Part shown: positions 41,401-45,295 of the stretch, in pieces
Layout of the letters: every line of letters begins with the position of its first letter
Position numbering within the stretch: the stretch's first letter is position 1
Source of the DNA: Bin75 sp965212135
Lineage (GTDB): Bacteria > Nitrospirota > Nitrospiria > Nitrospirales > UBA8639
Direction of reading: 5' to 3'
DNA length: 64,000 nucleotides
Assembly: GCA_965212135.1 (NCBI GenBank)
Contig: OZ243044.1
Location: 1,860,001 to 1,924,000 of the forward strand
Translations under genes and position numbers: made by a program
Notes under the pieces: generated by a model
What the model was told of the DNA's origin: nothing
The model's database searches: none
The model's input: only the letters and a program-made list of their open reading frames with translations

Positions 41401-43453
41401 CACCAACCCCACCGCCACCCCCCTCGTCCTGGACGAAGAAGGCAACCGCGCAAGCGGCGGCATCGCCGAAGGCACCCTGACGGTTACCAACGCGGCCGGC
41501 GAAACCCCCACCCACCGCATCACCCGCCAGCCCATGTATGGCACCGTGACCCTCGGCGCCCAGACCCGCAACGTTGACGACCCCTGGACCTACACCATGG
41601 ATAACAGCCGCCCGGCCACCAAAGAACGCGGCCCCGACGACTTCGACACCGACTCCTTCGGTATCCAAACCACCATCGGCGACATTACGATTGACAGCGT
41701 CATCACCATCACCCTCAACGCCGGCGCCTTCCCCGACGACCCGCCCACCGCCACCGCCATGATCAACGGCCGGGCGGGCGCGAGCGCAACCGTGGAAGAA
41801 GGCGAGATGGTCACCCTCACCGGCAGCGGCACCGACCCGGACAGCGACGACAGCATGATTACCTATCAATGGGCGTACGCCCCGCCCCAAATCGTCACCT
41901 TTGACCCGGCTGATGGCCGCGCCCCAATGGTCACTTTCATGGCCCCCGAAAAGCGCACCACCATGGAGTTCACCCTGACCGCCACCTCGGAAGGCAGGCC
42001 CGGCCCGGCGTTAGACGTCACCGTCCGCGTAGGCCGCAGCCAGTTTGACAACGTCAACCGCACCATTCTCCCCGAAGTCACCCGGGCCATGATGGACACC
42101 ACCGTCAGCGCCATTGCCCGGCGGACCGAGCAAGCCGCCACCGACCATGACGCCGGCGCCACCTTCAGCCTGGGCGGCCAGTCCACCCTGGCGGGGGTGC
42201 TACAATCAAACGGGGAAGCCCTGACCACCGGCGCCTTCAATGTCAAATCCCTCCTGGGCCGCTCTGCCTTTGCCCTGCCGCTCAACCAAGCCGGCGGGCC
42301 GCTGGCCGGCGTCACCCTGTGGGGCAACGGCGCCTACCGCAACCTATCCGGCAACAGTGCCACCGTGGACTGGGACGGCGACCTGTTCGGCGCCACCGTC
42401 GGCGGGGACACGCAACTGACCGACACCCTCTTGACCGGCCTGGCCGTCTCCTGGGCCGACGGCACCTTTGATTACACCGACCGCAGTGGTACCGACCCGG
42501 CCCCCGGCACCTATCAGGCCACCCTGACCAGCCTGCACCCCTACGTCAGCACCAGCCTGCTGGACGGGCAGGTGACCCTCTGGGCCACCGGCGGCTACGG
42601 CTGGGGCGAAGTTGAGATCACCGACACCGCCGACCCCACGGCCGACGGCACCGTCACCGCCGACACCCGGCTGGCCACCGCCGCCGTGGGCGGCGCCGGC
42701 CGCCTGCTGAACCAGCCGGGCCTCCTGACCCCCGACGGCACCACCACGGTGCGGGTCAAAGCCGAAGCCCTGACTACGGCGATCAAAGCCGAGCAACAAG
42801 GCGACCGCCTGGCCGGCCTGACCACGGACGCCCGGCGGTTGCGGCTAACCCTGGAAGGCAGCCATGCTCAACCCTTACCCCATGGCGCACAATTGACCCC
42901 CAGCGTCGGCGTGGGCCTGCGGCATGACGCCGGCGACGGCCGCACCGGCACCGGCGCGGAAGTCAGCGGCGGCCTGCGCTACGCCCATCCCGCCCTGCGG
43001 CTGACCATGGAAAGCCGGGGCCGGGTGTTGCTCGCCCATGGCGGCGACTACGACGACTGGAGCGTGAGCGGACGGGTGACCCTGGCGCCGGGCGCCCAGG
43101 GGCAGGGCCTGGCCGTCACGCTGGAACCGGCGTATCAAACCACCACCAGCGCCAGCGGCCTGGCACAACTCTGGGAACACGGCACGGCCAACCGCCCGGC
43201 GCCCAGCGGCCCGACCACGCCGCAGGGCCTCATGGAAGCCACCGTCGCCTACGGGCTGCCGGTAGGCGACCACCTGCTGACACCCTACGGCGGGATGACC
43301 CTGGGGGCGGCGGATGCGCGCACGTACCGGCTGGGCAGCCGGGTCAGCTTAGCCCACCGGCTGAATATGAGCCTGGAAGGCGCCCGAAAAGGCGCGACGG
43401 GCACGGCCCCGGTGGATCATGGCGTGCGGGTGCAATTGGAGTGGCACTGGTAA
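23438..43453 (+). CDS. giant multi-repeat exported protein with C-terminal autotransporter-like barrel
   Basis: 6,671 aa in one uninterrupted frame. GTG 23438 follows AAGAGGG (23425-23431) by 6 bp. Residues 1-30 are a signal peptide (LFLFAIVLVLIPARYASA). The passenger is built from VCBS-like units (G-x-YG-x-F...G-x-W-x-Y-x-L...VQAL, ending GANDxP), Ig/cadherin-like units with the recurrent TTWTAP strand and DPDxG/DADxGD loops likely to bind calcium, and 12 He_PIG-like units (LPxAxGGxGxLxYxLxPxLPxGLxFD). Four ~1,030-1,240-aa supermodules cover 23.5-37.1 kb, then a cadherin/VCBS tract to ~41.4 kb. From about residue 6,218 a ~450-aa beta-rich domain ends in an aromatic strand (VRVQLEWHW), as in type V outer-membrane barrels. 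A huge surface adhesin is the likely role; ligand unknown. No secretion genes flank it. Confidence 0.9.
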   Translation: MIFARHIRQSGVLFLFAIVLVLIPARYASAQAGDVLVSITLSEGVFRTTQRAVGQLRLPAGSTAFRSQDTNGMYGEFSLKADGNWAYALDNARKAVQALIPSDDARDEFRVRVPDGGGGRVVGIVRILITGVLEPVTGARNFSITEDAPGGETVSGRLNWAFGDSLLNVDRAGGIWGPATMQGAFGAFVMEDRRGNWHYTLNTNGAETQALRDGDSPVEEFTFSPDETDLYESVTFRITVEGRNDPPIVTMAQADQAIVRAGETVRLSGAAIDIDNLEQDTLVYTWFSDPSTAGVFADRGSPNTTWTAPSGVIETAYTLSLRVRDVHGGSGLATVVLDGDSVPVFGIEFFPPRYYFKMEQTINPPPLPAARGGDGVLSYSVRPTLPLGMGFNAHTRRLTGIPRTSLGDRRYTYRATDANGDVVSKSFAITVYPTTFRPGVVFNRFVGGDLFGTVTPTFGERVTSGRFLLLETTGRKGPGFFAFAEQQGDYGTLTIKAGGEWSYRVDHAAPNVVEVPQGQRVKEIFLIQPDPSTPYTSSVLVIEITGTNENPTVNATASRSSAPVGGAIRVSGTATDADLGDLAGMVYSWSVSPASSGGSFVDRRARDATYIMGSRGVGVRYTLSLRATDAAGGVGTGRVVVTQGAREANLVGELNLGFTEDEDGGGGDDETKAGAVSHPLRAATQNGVYGEFEVRASDATQWSYTLRRDRAVVQALRAGEEVMERFRLRPVNGGVTGAFATVTISGANDPPVAHVGEAPASSPVDVPITLSGSGSDADAGEQAGLVYAWSTSPAGFGRFADDNVSAPRAVWTPAMQGVVTLRLRVEDAQGAVREDSMILTVGPGPPQLGGVHTGEVTEDAEPGTASGMLAYQNPLAGIDMVFNPQTVDGRYGVLVLTADGAWAYTLNDNQADLLNGLDSVLDVFDVQAGFDPVAETFVTSAPGFIQITIHGVNDPPQLSITAPASVPSASEHLVTGSATDPDRGHQDSLVYAWSTAPAGIGTFTDAAALSTPWSAPSVDVATTVTLRLTARDPGGAVATAVSPPVTINPVTPAGDNILFFATMDEMDPGTPRPAERIEQRLSLPDGFIAFVEQHGRSDFGRLDLEPNGEFRYIQLISTREVQQLVPGDLTHDDFTLRGVRAGDRSKHSLGILRVRILGKLEPVTGRRVFGFTEDEFGDLRTPRMPRGTRVEGILDWDLGDNLLRVDRRGGIWNPDVMNGRFGVFEMLDERGNWRYILEPQRAAVQALVAGQRETDRIVVHPYTPLYEPVVFEFRVHGVFDTPTATAMADRSVVRPGEVVSLSGRGGSEDASELQTLAFTWYALPAVGVFADRNALETTWTAPQEMLDGSYRLVLRVRDTTGVTGQSGVTLRADSAPYFGNDYATTDYVFQEQRTLNTAPLPAALSGSGEVRYKVTPALPAGLSFERVARRLTGRPLAVLDEPRTYTYTAADANGDTDALQFTIMIVPRTATRPAPLSHYIGGDLRGTLRGQGSSVITSPGTRSAVGTLRFFRPDGSPASDVGFEETEQDGAYGTFFLGGVRGQEQGFWVYRSGTIDPAGNSVPPEALVPVPGRVLVRDEFVVHSTRPALYPPATVVIMVEGLNDRPSVKLTANRSQAPAGAVINLGGRATDPDSGESETLSYTWSVLGFQGGSFADRRALETTYTVGDRGVGAQYTLVLRATDQTGGEGGDSIIITQTAEAGTVLSGDLEGAVTEDAPDVSTGGFVSLLLRGVDKQGIYGRFRVVGGSAEWSYTLDSRLPSVQALAAGEQQQETFAISPRDSGVASVNVVITVTGVNDPLTAEIIAPADAVRVFSGETVTLIGRGNDPDSGDILEYLWGASDGLGIFANAAVSETTWIAPKVEEETNVVLSLRVDDGRLSDTERTVVTVSPPPPQAALAFVGEVVSEGNYIAGAAINPRTLPVAIGGVGELRYAITPALPGGLSFDEASRVLSGTPHALASAITTAYAYTVTDQSGAAARLTFDITVSPAGVAPGFQNGAAIPAQRYIPDVAITPLTLPAATGGDGALRYDIRPEPPSGLSFDAANRVLSGVPDTPQRSFIYYYTATDSASSSASLNFAIAVAVPDVPPVFPDAAAIPAQSYKAREAIIPVTLPEAVAGNGVLRYHITPELPDGLFFDAAGRVLFGTPHEPRDLATYAYTATDSDTNLSLVFDAALLRFTITIAEEDLAPAFPNGVTIPDQEYTTNVSIPALNLPAGAGGDGALSYSLSPELPRGLRYDPERRRVIGTPFTIIGSPPPPTTYTWTVTDEDGDTDTLRFVIRITVPPFTIIAAVGYISEDAMVLETATGNEPPGRHNLASWDRRRNNDRLHKYGRFTLRANGDWHFNLIPAGSVERLEIQKLGPGETLHADFRLVGFRSDGSRGFPGDFRILIQGAAEPIIGRRNFTLNEEDSGSDAVIRGRLNWDYGREFEVERNGGIWNRETRNGRFGLFEMLDERGNWRYTLNPNAAVTQSLQDGDAPRETFVLLPYTPLYESVTFGFTVTGANDAPQVTMAQADRTVVQPGDVVRLRGAATDADRLEQETLAYTWFTDPAMGVFDDSHDPNTNWHAPRTMPEDGFTLTLRVRDVRGAFDEAVLRLDPDSAPAFGTDYAPDAYIFKVGTAVDVAALPPARGGNGVVRYSLRPGAGAAAGRVLPRGLSFDAAARRLTGTPQVALSEAAAWTYVATDDNGDTDTLQFTIMVVPKTAPNPPSGSRYIGGPLYGTVTPAFGERTVFGVLSLNNANGRAADGGAFIRGVQDGDYGALTVTDPSGGPGRWEYRVDHILPEVVALRPGRRLREQFTITTNRPQVYPAATLVIDILGANRVPDVRVTANRSTAPVRGAILVSGMVADANDEDLAGVVYSWSVEPAALGGRFVDRRARDTIYVMGDRGAGAKYTLSLRVTDQHGGVGTGNLVVTQIAAAGRLRGDFSSSFIEDGVKRTEFNVVSHDLSVRGEDGVYGRFDVLQRGLGWNYTLDGRRAAVQALGAGRQAQEQFRLEPAQGDISGAFATITITGVNDAPVAAITGAPASLAAGGAVTLDGGGSSDPDAGESATLDYAWSTVPLNTGVFDDARAVRPVWTAATAPGGVTLRLRVTDAQGAAATTTTGIRVTPAPAAIVAESAADRGGALREDGGPQALAGRLRYINPPDFAGFDAIFHARMQEGGYGVFVIAEDGAWTYTLNDDNDALRGRDVVEDAFGVEAGLDLVSGNYANATPDDFIRITIRGQNDVPQVTVTTPAAALQSASAQEHQVAGDATDPDFGHQAALSYAWSTAPANIGVFANPNAASTTWSAPSVDAPLTVTLRFRARDPDGATGSGDSAVITVNPVRLAGDRILLFRTMDELDPGAANNKLTGRLDLSGFDSVVARDMESEFSRFILRSNGEWEYIQRTGTKALQALVPDDIHNEDYRVRAQPSDGSPVRTIGFLRFRIFGQLEAVTGPRTGAFSEDDGGDQAVVSGRLNWKLGDGLLRVDRNGGIWNRETRQGRFGTFVMEDERGNWRYTLKGGRAQTQALVNGERPVERFVVAPYTPLYEPVIFEFTVRGVNDAPLVTARAGQVIVRAGDVVALSGAATDPDNPAIETLSHTWIADPAVGIFADRNSPDTTWTAPHEMREIIYTLRLRVRDSFGAGGEAVVRLDGDSVPFFGSDYVPRSFHFQAQRRIDIAALPEARGGDAPLRYRITPQLPAGLSFDGGTRRLSGTPRSPLDTPTTYTYMATDRNGDAATADFTLRIAPATAATPPPSSRYISGDLHVQVTDASGRRVVRGEFQLRLPNGAETTDERYIGRGSRQLVRTNYLTGAPESSYGTLDLNEIGEWSYTLDGSRPAVMALGQGQRVRDEFTIRTDRPDLYPPATLVVEVIGDNNTPSARVTADRNEAPTGTVINLRGVGGDADPGDEETLSYTWSLSPVSQGGRFGDRSARDTTWTVGNRGPGAKYTLRLRVTDQGGAFGSDTVVITQVAAQARVLSGVLQGGVTEDGDATISGAVSEPLHAVDERGVYGRFRVVAGAAEWSYTLDNGPAVQRLAAGQQVREKNFAITPQDAGIAAAAVAITVTGANDPPTAEITAPATSVTVMPGDVVALFGDGADTDAADALFFLWSVSGEGGDFSDLSTARTTWTAPQVAVPTDFVVSFKVSDGRLSDTDFLAVAVEPPPLDAAPVFVARSVLDQSYTRGATITPLSLPQAAGGNGELIYTLSPEPLPQGLSFDSLTRILFGTPQVSQPLATYTYTVVDGDANNDPTDADTLRFTITIPDAGINRGTPAFLAAAADRIYTTGTPIIPLDLPAAAGGTAPLRYTLEPDLPAGLIFDALARRVSGTPQALSPPATYTYTVTDALEATDALDFDLSVEAPPDVAPVFAAGARIADQEYAVDTAITALRLPAAANGNGALRYGIAPPLPDGLVFDDGTRLLSGAPTTPQDALTYTYAAVDTDDNQADTDRAVLRFTISVDGAPDFGAQRIAAQQYIAERAIASLTLPAASGGNALLVYALPNLPGGLSFDGAARVLSGTPAAASELRSYVYAVVDSDSNRGAADRDVLRFSITVLPPSAISGVPDVALSLIEDGAESELEGALGIISPPGGDATFVAHDGTGGDYGTFTLTAAGAWRYRLDDRVQALAGDIVASESFTVVANADPALTARIEIMLSGVNDAPTATISAPAANAQLASGGRLSLSGSGSDPDNGDRLEYTWSTIPADTGSFDDDSAAATMWTAPDSAVTVTLQLEVSDGTATATASVTGITVAPLTISGIATGAVTEDGTAAETMTGDTLTVSHPEADGDTTFVPQTDADGTYGLFGINAEGEWIYQLGGNADNAAAVNALTASARPTDTFTVAANADNNVTQEIIVTVNGANDRPTATINAPVTGTSAMFDEVITVTGNGADPDTGEAATLTYMWTTTPAGQGSFAAPNAASTTWTAGAQAINDTVMLSLTVTDTSSTANAVHSDTVAVTVMMTPLVINGTATGTVTEDGNAAAMMASNTLTITNPNPGNDVTFVTQTDADGAYGLFGITAQGVWTYTLGGSTENEQAVNALGASDSPTDTFTVMANDDNAVTQDITITVTGANDAPTATISAPPPNTPVASGGRLSLSGSGSDPDNGDSLEYTWSTTPADTGSFDDDSAAVTMWTAPDSAVTVTLQLEVSDGTATATASVTGITVAPITISGIATGAVTEDGTAAETMTGDTLTVSHPEADGDTTFVPQTDADGTYGLFGINAEGEWIYQLGGNADNAAAVNALTASARPTDTFTVAANADNNVTQEIIVTVNGANDRPTATISAPVTGTSAMFDEVITVTGNGADPDTGEAATLTYMWTTTPAGQGSFAAPNAASTTWTAGADAINDTVMLSLTVTDTSSAANASHSATVNVTVMMTPLVINGAATGTVTEDGNAAAMMASNTLTITNPNPGNDATFVTQTDADGDYGLFGITAQGVWTYTLGGNPANEQAVNALGASDRPADTFTVMANDDNAVTQDITITVTGANDAPTATISAPPPNTMAVFGGRIAVTGAGSDPDTGTALQYAWSTTPANTGSFANANAADTTWTAPDSGTATSVTLNLMVSDGTAATAATPVIIMVVPLAFSGDTTGALTEDSGPATATGALTIDNPAGGSEEFVAENLDGTYGLFSIGATGNWTYTIGGNAGNIAAVNALADGDAMDDVLTATSVVGPATQVTITITGTNDAPTAAISAPADGMDVEFGVVVTVTGSTSSDPDTGATLTYAWSTQPPDRGSFADAAAASTTWTASESGTAAVTLILTVTDDATPPATDSARVTVNPVAVEADFGGVITGTVVEAGTSAGTGTATGTLTITTGNTNKNVVAQTDVPGIYGRFSIAANRAWTYTLDDSDDDTNALAAGTTAEDTFTVTASVNPAATVDVTLTITGANDAPEVAISEPDAGNVLSGLPVTLRAAATDPDTGATLTYAWTTTPSGEGSFTNDANRNTTWTAPTLAGGTMDVALTLTVTDDARAPAAATVALTVEQPSITGPGIDATNPTATPLVLDEEGNRASGGIAEGTLTVTNAAGETPTHRITRQPMYGTVTLGAQTRNVDDPWTYTMDNSRPATKERGPDDFDTDSFGIQTTIGDITIDSVITITLNAGAFPDDPPTATAMINGRAGASATVEEGEMVTLTGSGTDPDSDDSMITYQWAYAPPQIVTFDPADGRAPMVTFMAPEKRTTMEFTLTATSEGRPGPALDVTVRVGRSQFDNVNRTILPEVTRAMMDTTVSAIARRTEQAATDHDAGATFSLGGQSTLAGVLQSNGEALTTGAFNVKSLLGRSAFALPLNQAGGPLAGVTLWGNGAYRNLSGNSATVDWDGDLFGATVGGDTQLTDTLLTGLAVSWADGTFDYTDRSGTDPAPGTYQATLTSLHPYVSTSLLDGQVTLWATGGYGWGEVEITDTADPTADGTVTADTRLATAAVGGAGRLLNQPGLLTPDGTTTVRVKAEALTTAIKAEQQGDRLAGLTTDARRLRLTLEGSHAQPLPHGAQLTPSVGVGLRHDAGDGRTGTGAEVSGGLRYAHPALRLTMESRGRVLLAHGGDYDDWSVSGRVTLAPGAQGQGLAVTLEPAYQTTTSASGLAQLWEHGTANRPAPSGPTTPQGLMEATVAYGLPVGDHLLTPYGGMTLGAADARTYRLGSRVSLAHRLNMSLEGARKGATGTAPVDHGVRVQLEWHW
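23530..30295 (+). repeat. giant gene: first A-B supermodule pair
   Basis: Unit A starts after the signal peptide and contains LEPVTGARNFSITED (at 23834); unit B starts near 26,598 (GDNILFFATMDEMDPG) and contains LEPVTGRRVFGFTED (at 26915). B, but not A, ends with four tandem He_PIG-like units (about 29,130-30,290). Boundaries are approximate. Confidence 0.7.
30296..37080 (+). repeat. giant gene: second A'-B' supermodule pair
   Basis: Unit A' contains AEPIIGRRNFTLNEED (at 30623) and unit B' contains LEAVTGPRTGAFSED (at 33740). B' again ends with four He_PIG-like units (about 35,910-37,080). A to A' is 6,789 bp and B to B' is 6,825 bp, so the pair appears to have duplicated as a block and then diverged. 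Confidence 0.7.
37379..39868 (+). repeat. 1,245-bp near-identical tandem duplication in the giant gene
   Basis: Copies 37379-38623 and 38624-39868 match at a constant offset of 1,245 bp (415 codons, in frame) and differ at scattered bases only; for example GCTTCCGGCGGGCG at 37430 and 38675. A third, diverging copy begins at 39869. Each copy is itself two ~207-aa Ig-plus-VCBS units. Confidence 0.85.
42089..43453 (+). other. autotransporter-like beta-barrel region of the giant protein
   Basis: Approximate residues 6,218-6,671. It begins with a helical TTVSAIARRTEQAATDHD, followed by glycine-rich alternating strands (LAGVTLWGNGAYRNLSG, DLFGATVGGDTQL, VTLWATGGYGWGEVEI) and ends on Trp. It is the only part of the protein lacking Ig-like repeats. 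Confidence 0.7.
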
Positions 43454-43468
43454 GGACAGGAGTGAAGT

Positions 43469-43508
43469 GTCCGGCTCCGCCGGCCCAGTTAGACGCTGGA
43501 TTCCCGCC
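43469..43508 (+). repeat. dispersed repeat R1, right copy
   Basis: Counterpart of 22449-22489 in direct orientation, just 16 bp after the giant gene stop. It ends in GACGCTGGATTCCCGCC, which is also the left arm of the inverted repeat described at 43492-43646. Confidence 0.6.
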
Positions 43509-43646
43509 CTACCCCTTCCGTCATTCCCGACATTTTTAATCGGGAATCCATCTTTGCTTTGGCCTTCCCCTCTGGATTCTCGCCCCCGTTCCAGCCGGGG
43601 GCAGGATCTTCGCGGGCATGACAGCCGGAGGCGGGAATCCAGCGTC
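43492..43646. repeat. 155-bp inverted-repeat element
   Basis: GACGCTGGATTCCCGCC (43492-43508) has its perfect 17-bp reverse complement at 43630-43646. Inside lies a smaller hairpin, ATTCCCGA (43523-43530) with TCGGGAAT (43540-43547). It looks like a miniature palindromic intergenic element. The remainder of 43454-43926 shows no gene. Confidence 0.65.
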
Positions 43647-43670
43647 CAAACGGCGGTGCCAGCCACTGAC
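43636..43670 (+). repeat. direct repeat R3, right copy
   Basis: Pairs with 23322-23356 (30 of 35 identical). It partly overlaps the right arm of the inverted repeat. Confidence 0.65.
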
Positions 43671-43758
43671 TTGTCATCCATCCAAATGAAAGTGGAACTG
43701 GTATTCCCGCAGAGGCGGGAACCCAGTAATTTATCCCGTTATTTCTCAAAAAATGGTC

Positions 43759-43787
43759 TTGACAACCTGAAATGGTATGGGTAGCAT
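43759..43787 (+). promoter_or_regulatory. promoter for the tandem secreted-protein genes
   Basis: TTGACA (43759-43764), 17 bp, TAGCAT (43782-43787). The leader to the ATG at 43927 would be about 133 nt. Confidence 0.45.
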
Positions 43788-43926
43788 GACCTCGATGGAA
43801 ATGCTTGAAAGCGGATTTTTGTTTTTGTGCGAGACGGTGAAACACATTCGTTGCAATGGCAAAAGTTTTTTAGTTAAAGGCGGAAGTCGTTATCATTTAT
43901 GTCATTCTAAGTAGAAGGAGGGGGAA

Positions 43927-44475
43927 ATGAAGAAGTCATTTTTCCGTGGGGGAGTGCTGGCGTTGGTGGTTGCAGGTCTGATGACTTTCGGTTTCATCGG
44001 TCTGGCTGACGCCCAAAAAGGCCCCTGTTCAAGCAACAAAAAATGTTCGGGTAGCCCCGGCGATATCGCCACGCTTGGACCCATGAAACTCAAGGGGGTC
44101 AAGGCTTCAAGCTTGAAAGGCCGGTTGTATGCCCATTGGGCGGACAATCCCAAAGGGGAAGTGCTCTTCGGCATTCAATACTGGAATACCGGCGATCCCG
44201 CCGAAACGGGTGATCCGCTGGGACGTGCGTCCGATGACCGGGACGTGTCAATTCCCGATCCGTTGTTTGTCTGCTGTGGGTGGGGGTATCAAGGCGGTGA
44301 AGACCTCAATAATCCCTATGCGGGATGGTACAATCCGCAAACCACGGTTCGGCTGCGCGTCAAAAATTCCTCGTTGATGAAGAAGCTGACCGAAGCGTCG
44401 CAGAAATTTGTGGCGATGAAAGTGGACCTTGACGGCGATACCATCACGGGATTTGAAGTACTCCGGGGCCAGTAA
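43927..44475 (+). CDS. secreted protein of unknown function, first of a tandem pair
   Basis: 182 aa with a clear signal peptide (residues 1-29, cleaved after LADA). The mature part has four cysteines, C34, C40 and the adjacent pair C116-C117 in LFVCCGWGY, which could form disulfides or bind a metal or cofactor. A GRLYAHW...VLFGIQYWNTGDP segment and a TTVRLRVKN strand suggest a beta-rich fold. AGAAGGAGGGGGA immediately precedes the ATG, a very strong ribosome-binding site implying high expression. I do not recognise the family. It is followed 90 bp later by a second secreted protein. Confidence 0.8.
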   Translation: MKKSFFRGGVLALVVAGLMTFGFIGLADAQKGPCSSNKKCSGSPGDIATLGPMKLKGVKASSLKGRLYAHWADNPKGEVLFGIQYWNTGDPAETGDPLGRASDDRDVSIPDPLFVCCGWGYQGGEDLNNPYAGWYNPQTTVRLRVKNSSLMKKLTEASQKFVAMKVDLDGDTITGFEVLRGQ

Positions 44476-44565
44476 GCGGCGATTGATGATTGTCGCACGA
44501 CGGACTGTACGGAACAATTCATTGGAAAAGCTTTTATTCCAGTTTATCGTAAGGAGGAAGGAATC

Positions 44566-45219
44566 ATGAAAATTGGTCAATCAGGGTTAGCAGTGTTGAC
44601 CGCCTTGATCGTCGTGGGCTGCATGGCCTCCAGTGCGTTCGCTATTGAAGCATTTCAGGAACGGTTTGAGTGGGGAGATCTCGCCAAGCCGACGACTCTT
44701 CACGGCCGCGTGGCCGTTGTGGACCCGTATGACAAAGCCGCATGGATCAACGTCGCGGTGTTTGGCGGCAACGCCGAAAGCGGGTACTACTGGCAGAAGT
44801 ATTTCCCTGGAAAGAATTTGAAGGTGTATCCGGCCAATGATTCGGTGTGGAAGCAACTCCAGGACATGGGGAAAGGCTCGCACAGCCAGGCGGTGATGAG
44901 CGGGACGCAGGCTTCAAAATACACCCTGGTCAAGCTTGTTGTTCAGGAAACCGAGCAGAATCGCCGGATTGTGCAGTCGGTGATGGAGACGAAGGAAGTT
45001 GCCGGCACTCCGGACAAACCGCGCAGCATTCACAGCCTGCGGTCCATTGGCATTGTGAAGGACATGGACAACAATCACTGGGCGCAAAACAGAAAGATGC
45101 TGTACGACGTGATCGTTCCGGGTGTTGGGCCGATTTCAGGGGTTATTCCCAATTCCAACCAGAATCCTCACACGTCCATCGGGACAAAATCCGGGGCTTT
45201 TGGGGGACTGTTGCAATAA
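44566..45219 (+). CDS. secreted protein of unknown function, second of a tandem pair
   Basis: 217 aa; residues 1-26 form a signal peptide (LIVVGCMASSAFA). C19 is within the signal and not in a convincing lipobox. The mature protein has no cysteine. It is beta-rich at first (TTLHGRVAVVDPYDKAAWINVAVFG), then basic and helical, with a Gly/Asn/Ser-rich end. AAGGAGG (44551-44557) gives strong translation. The LxGRxxxxD pattern and following strands faintly resemble the preceding protein, so both may share a fold, but this is weak. A strong terminator follows. Function not recognised. Confidence 0.8.
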   Translation: MKIGQSGLAVLTALIVVGCMASSAFAIEAFQERFEWGDLAKPTTLHGRVAVVDPYDKAAWINVAVFGGNAESGYYWQKYFPGKNLKVYPANDSVWKQLQDMGKGSHSQAVMSGTQASKYTLVKLVVQETEQNRRIVQSVMETKEVAGTPDKPRSIHSLRSIGIVKDMDNNHWAQNRKMLYDVIVPGVGPISGVIPNSNQNPHTSIGTKSGAFGGLLQ

Positions 45220-45256
45220 GTTCGCGAACATAATAAAACGTCCGCGGAGCAGTACA

Positions 45257-45295
45257 GGGCGGAACCTTTTTCGGGGTTCCGCCCTTTTTTTATTT
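45257..45295. terminator. bidirectional intrinsic terminator between the secreted-protein genes and mutS
   Basis: GGGCGGAACC (45257-45266) pairs perfectly with GGTTCCGCCC (45275-45284), 8-nt loop, then a T-rich tract to 45295 on the plus strand. The mutS stop codon (complement of 45290-45292) lies in the T-tract, so transcripts from both sides end here. Confidence 0.85.

Noticed and set aside
44522..44550. TTGGAA-N17-TATCGT as a promoter for the second secreted protein
   Set aside because: A transcript from it would start inside the ribosome-binding site, 9-10 bp before ATG; coincidence is more likely.
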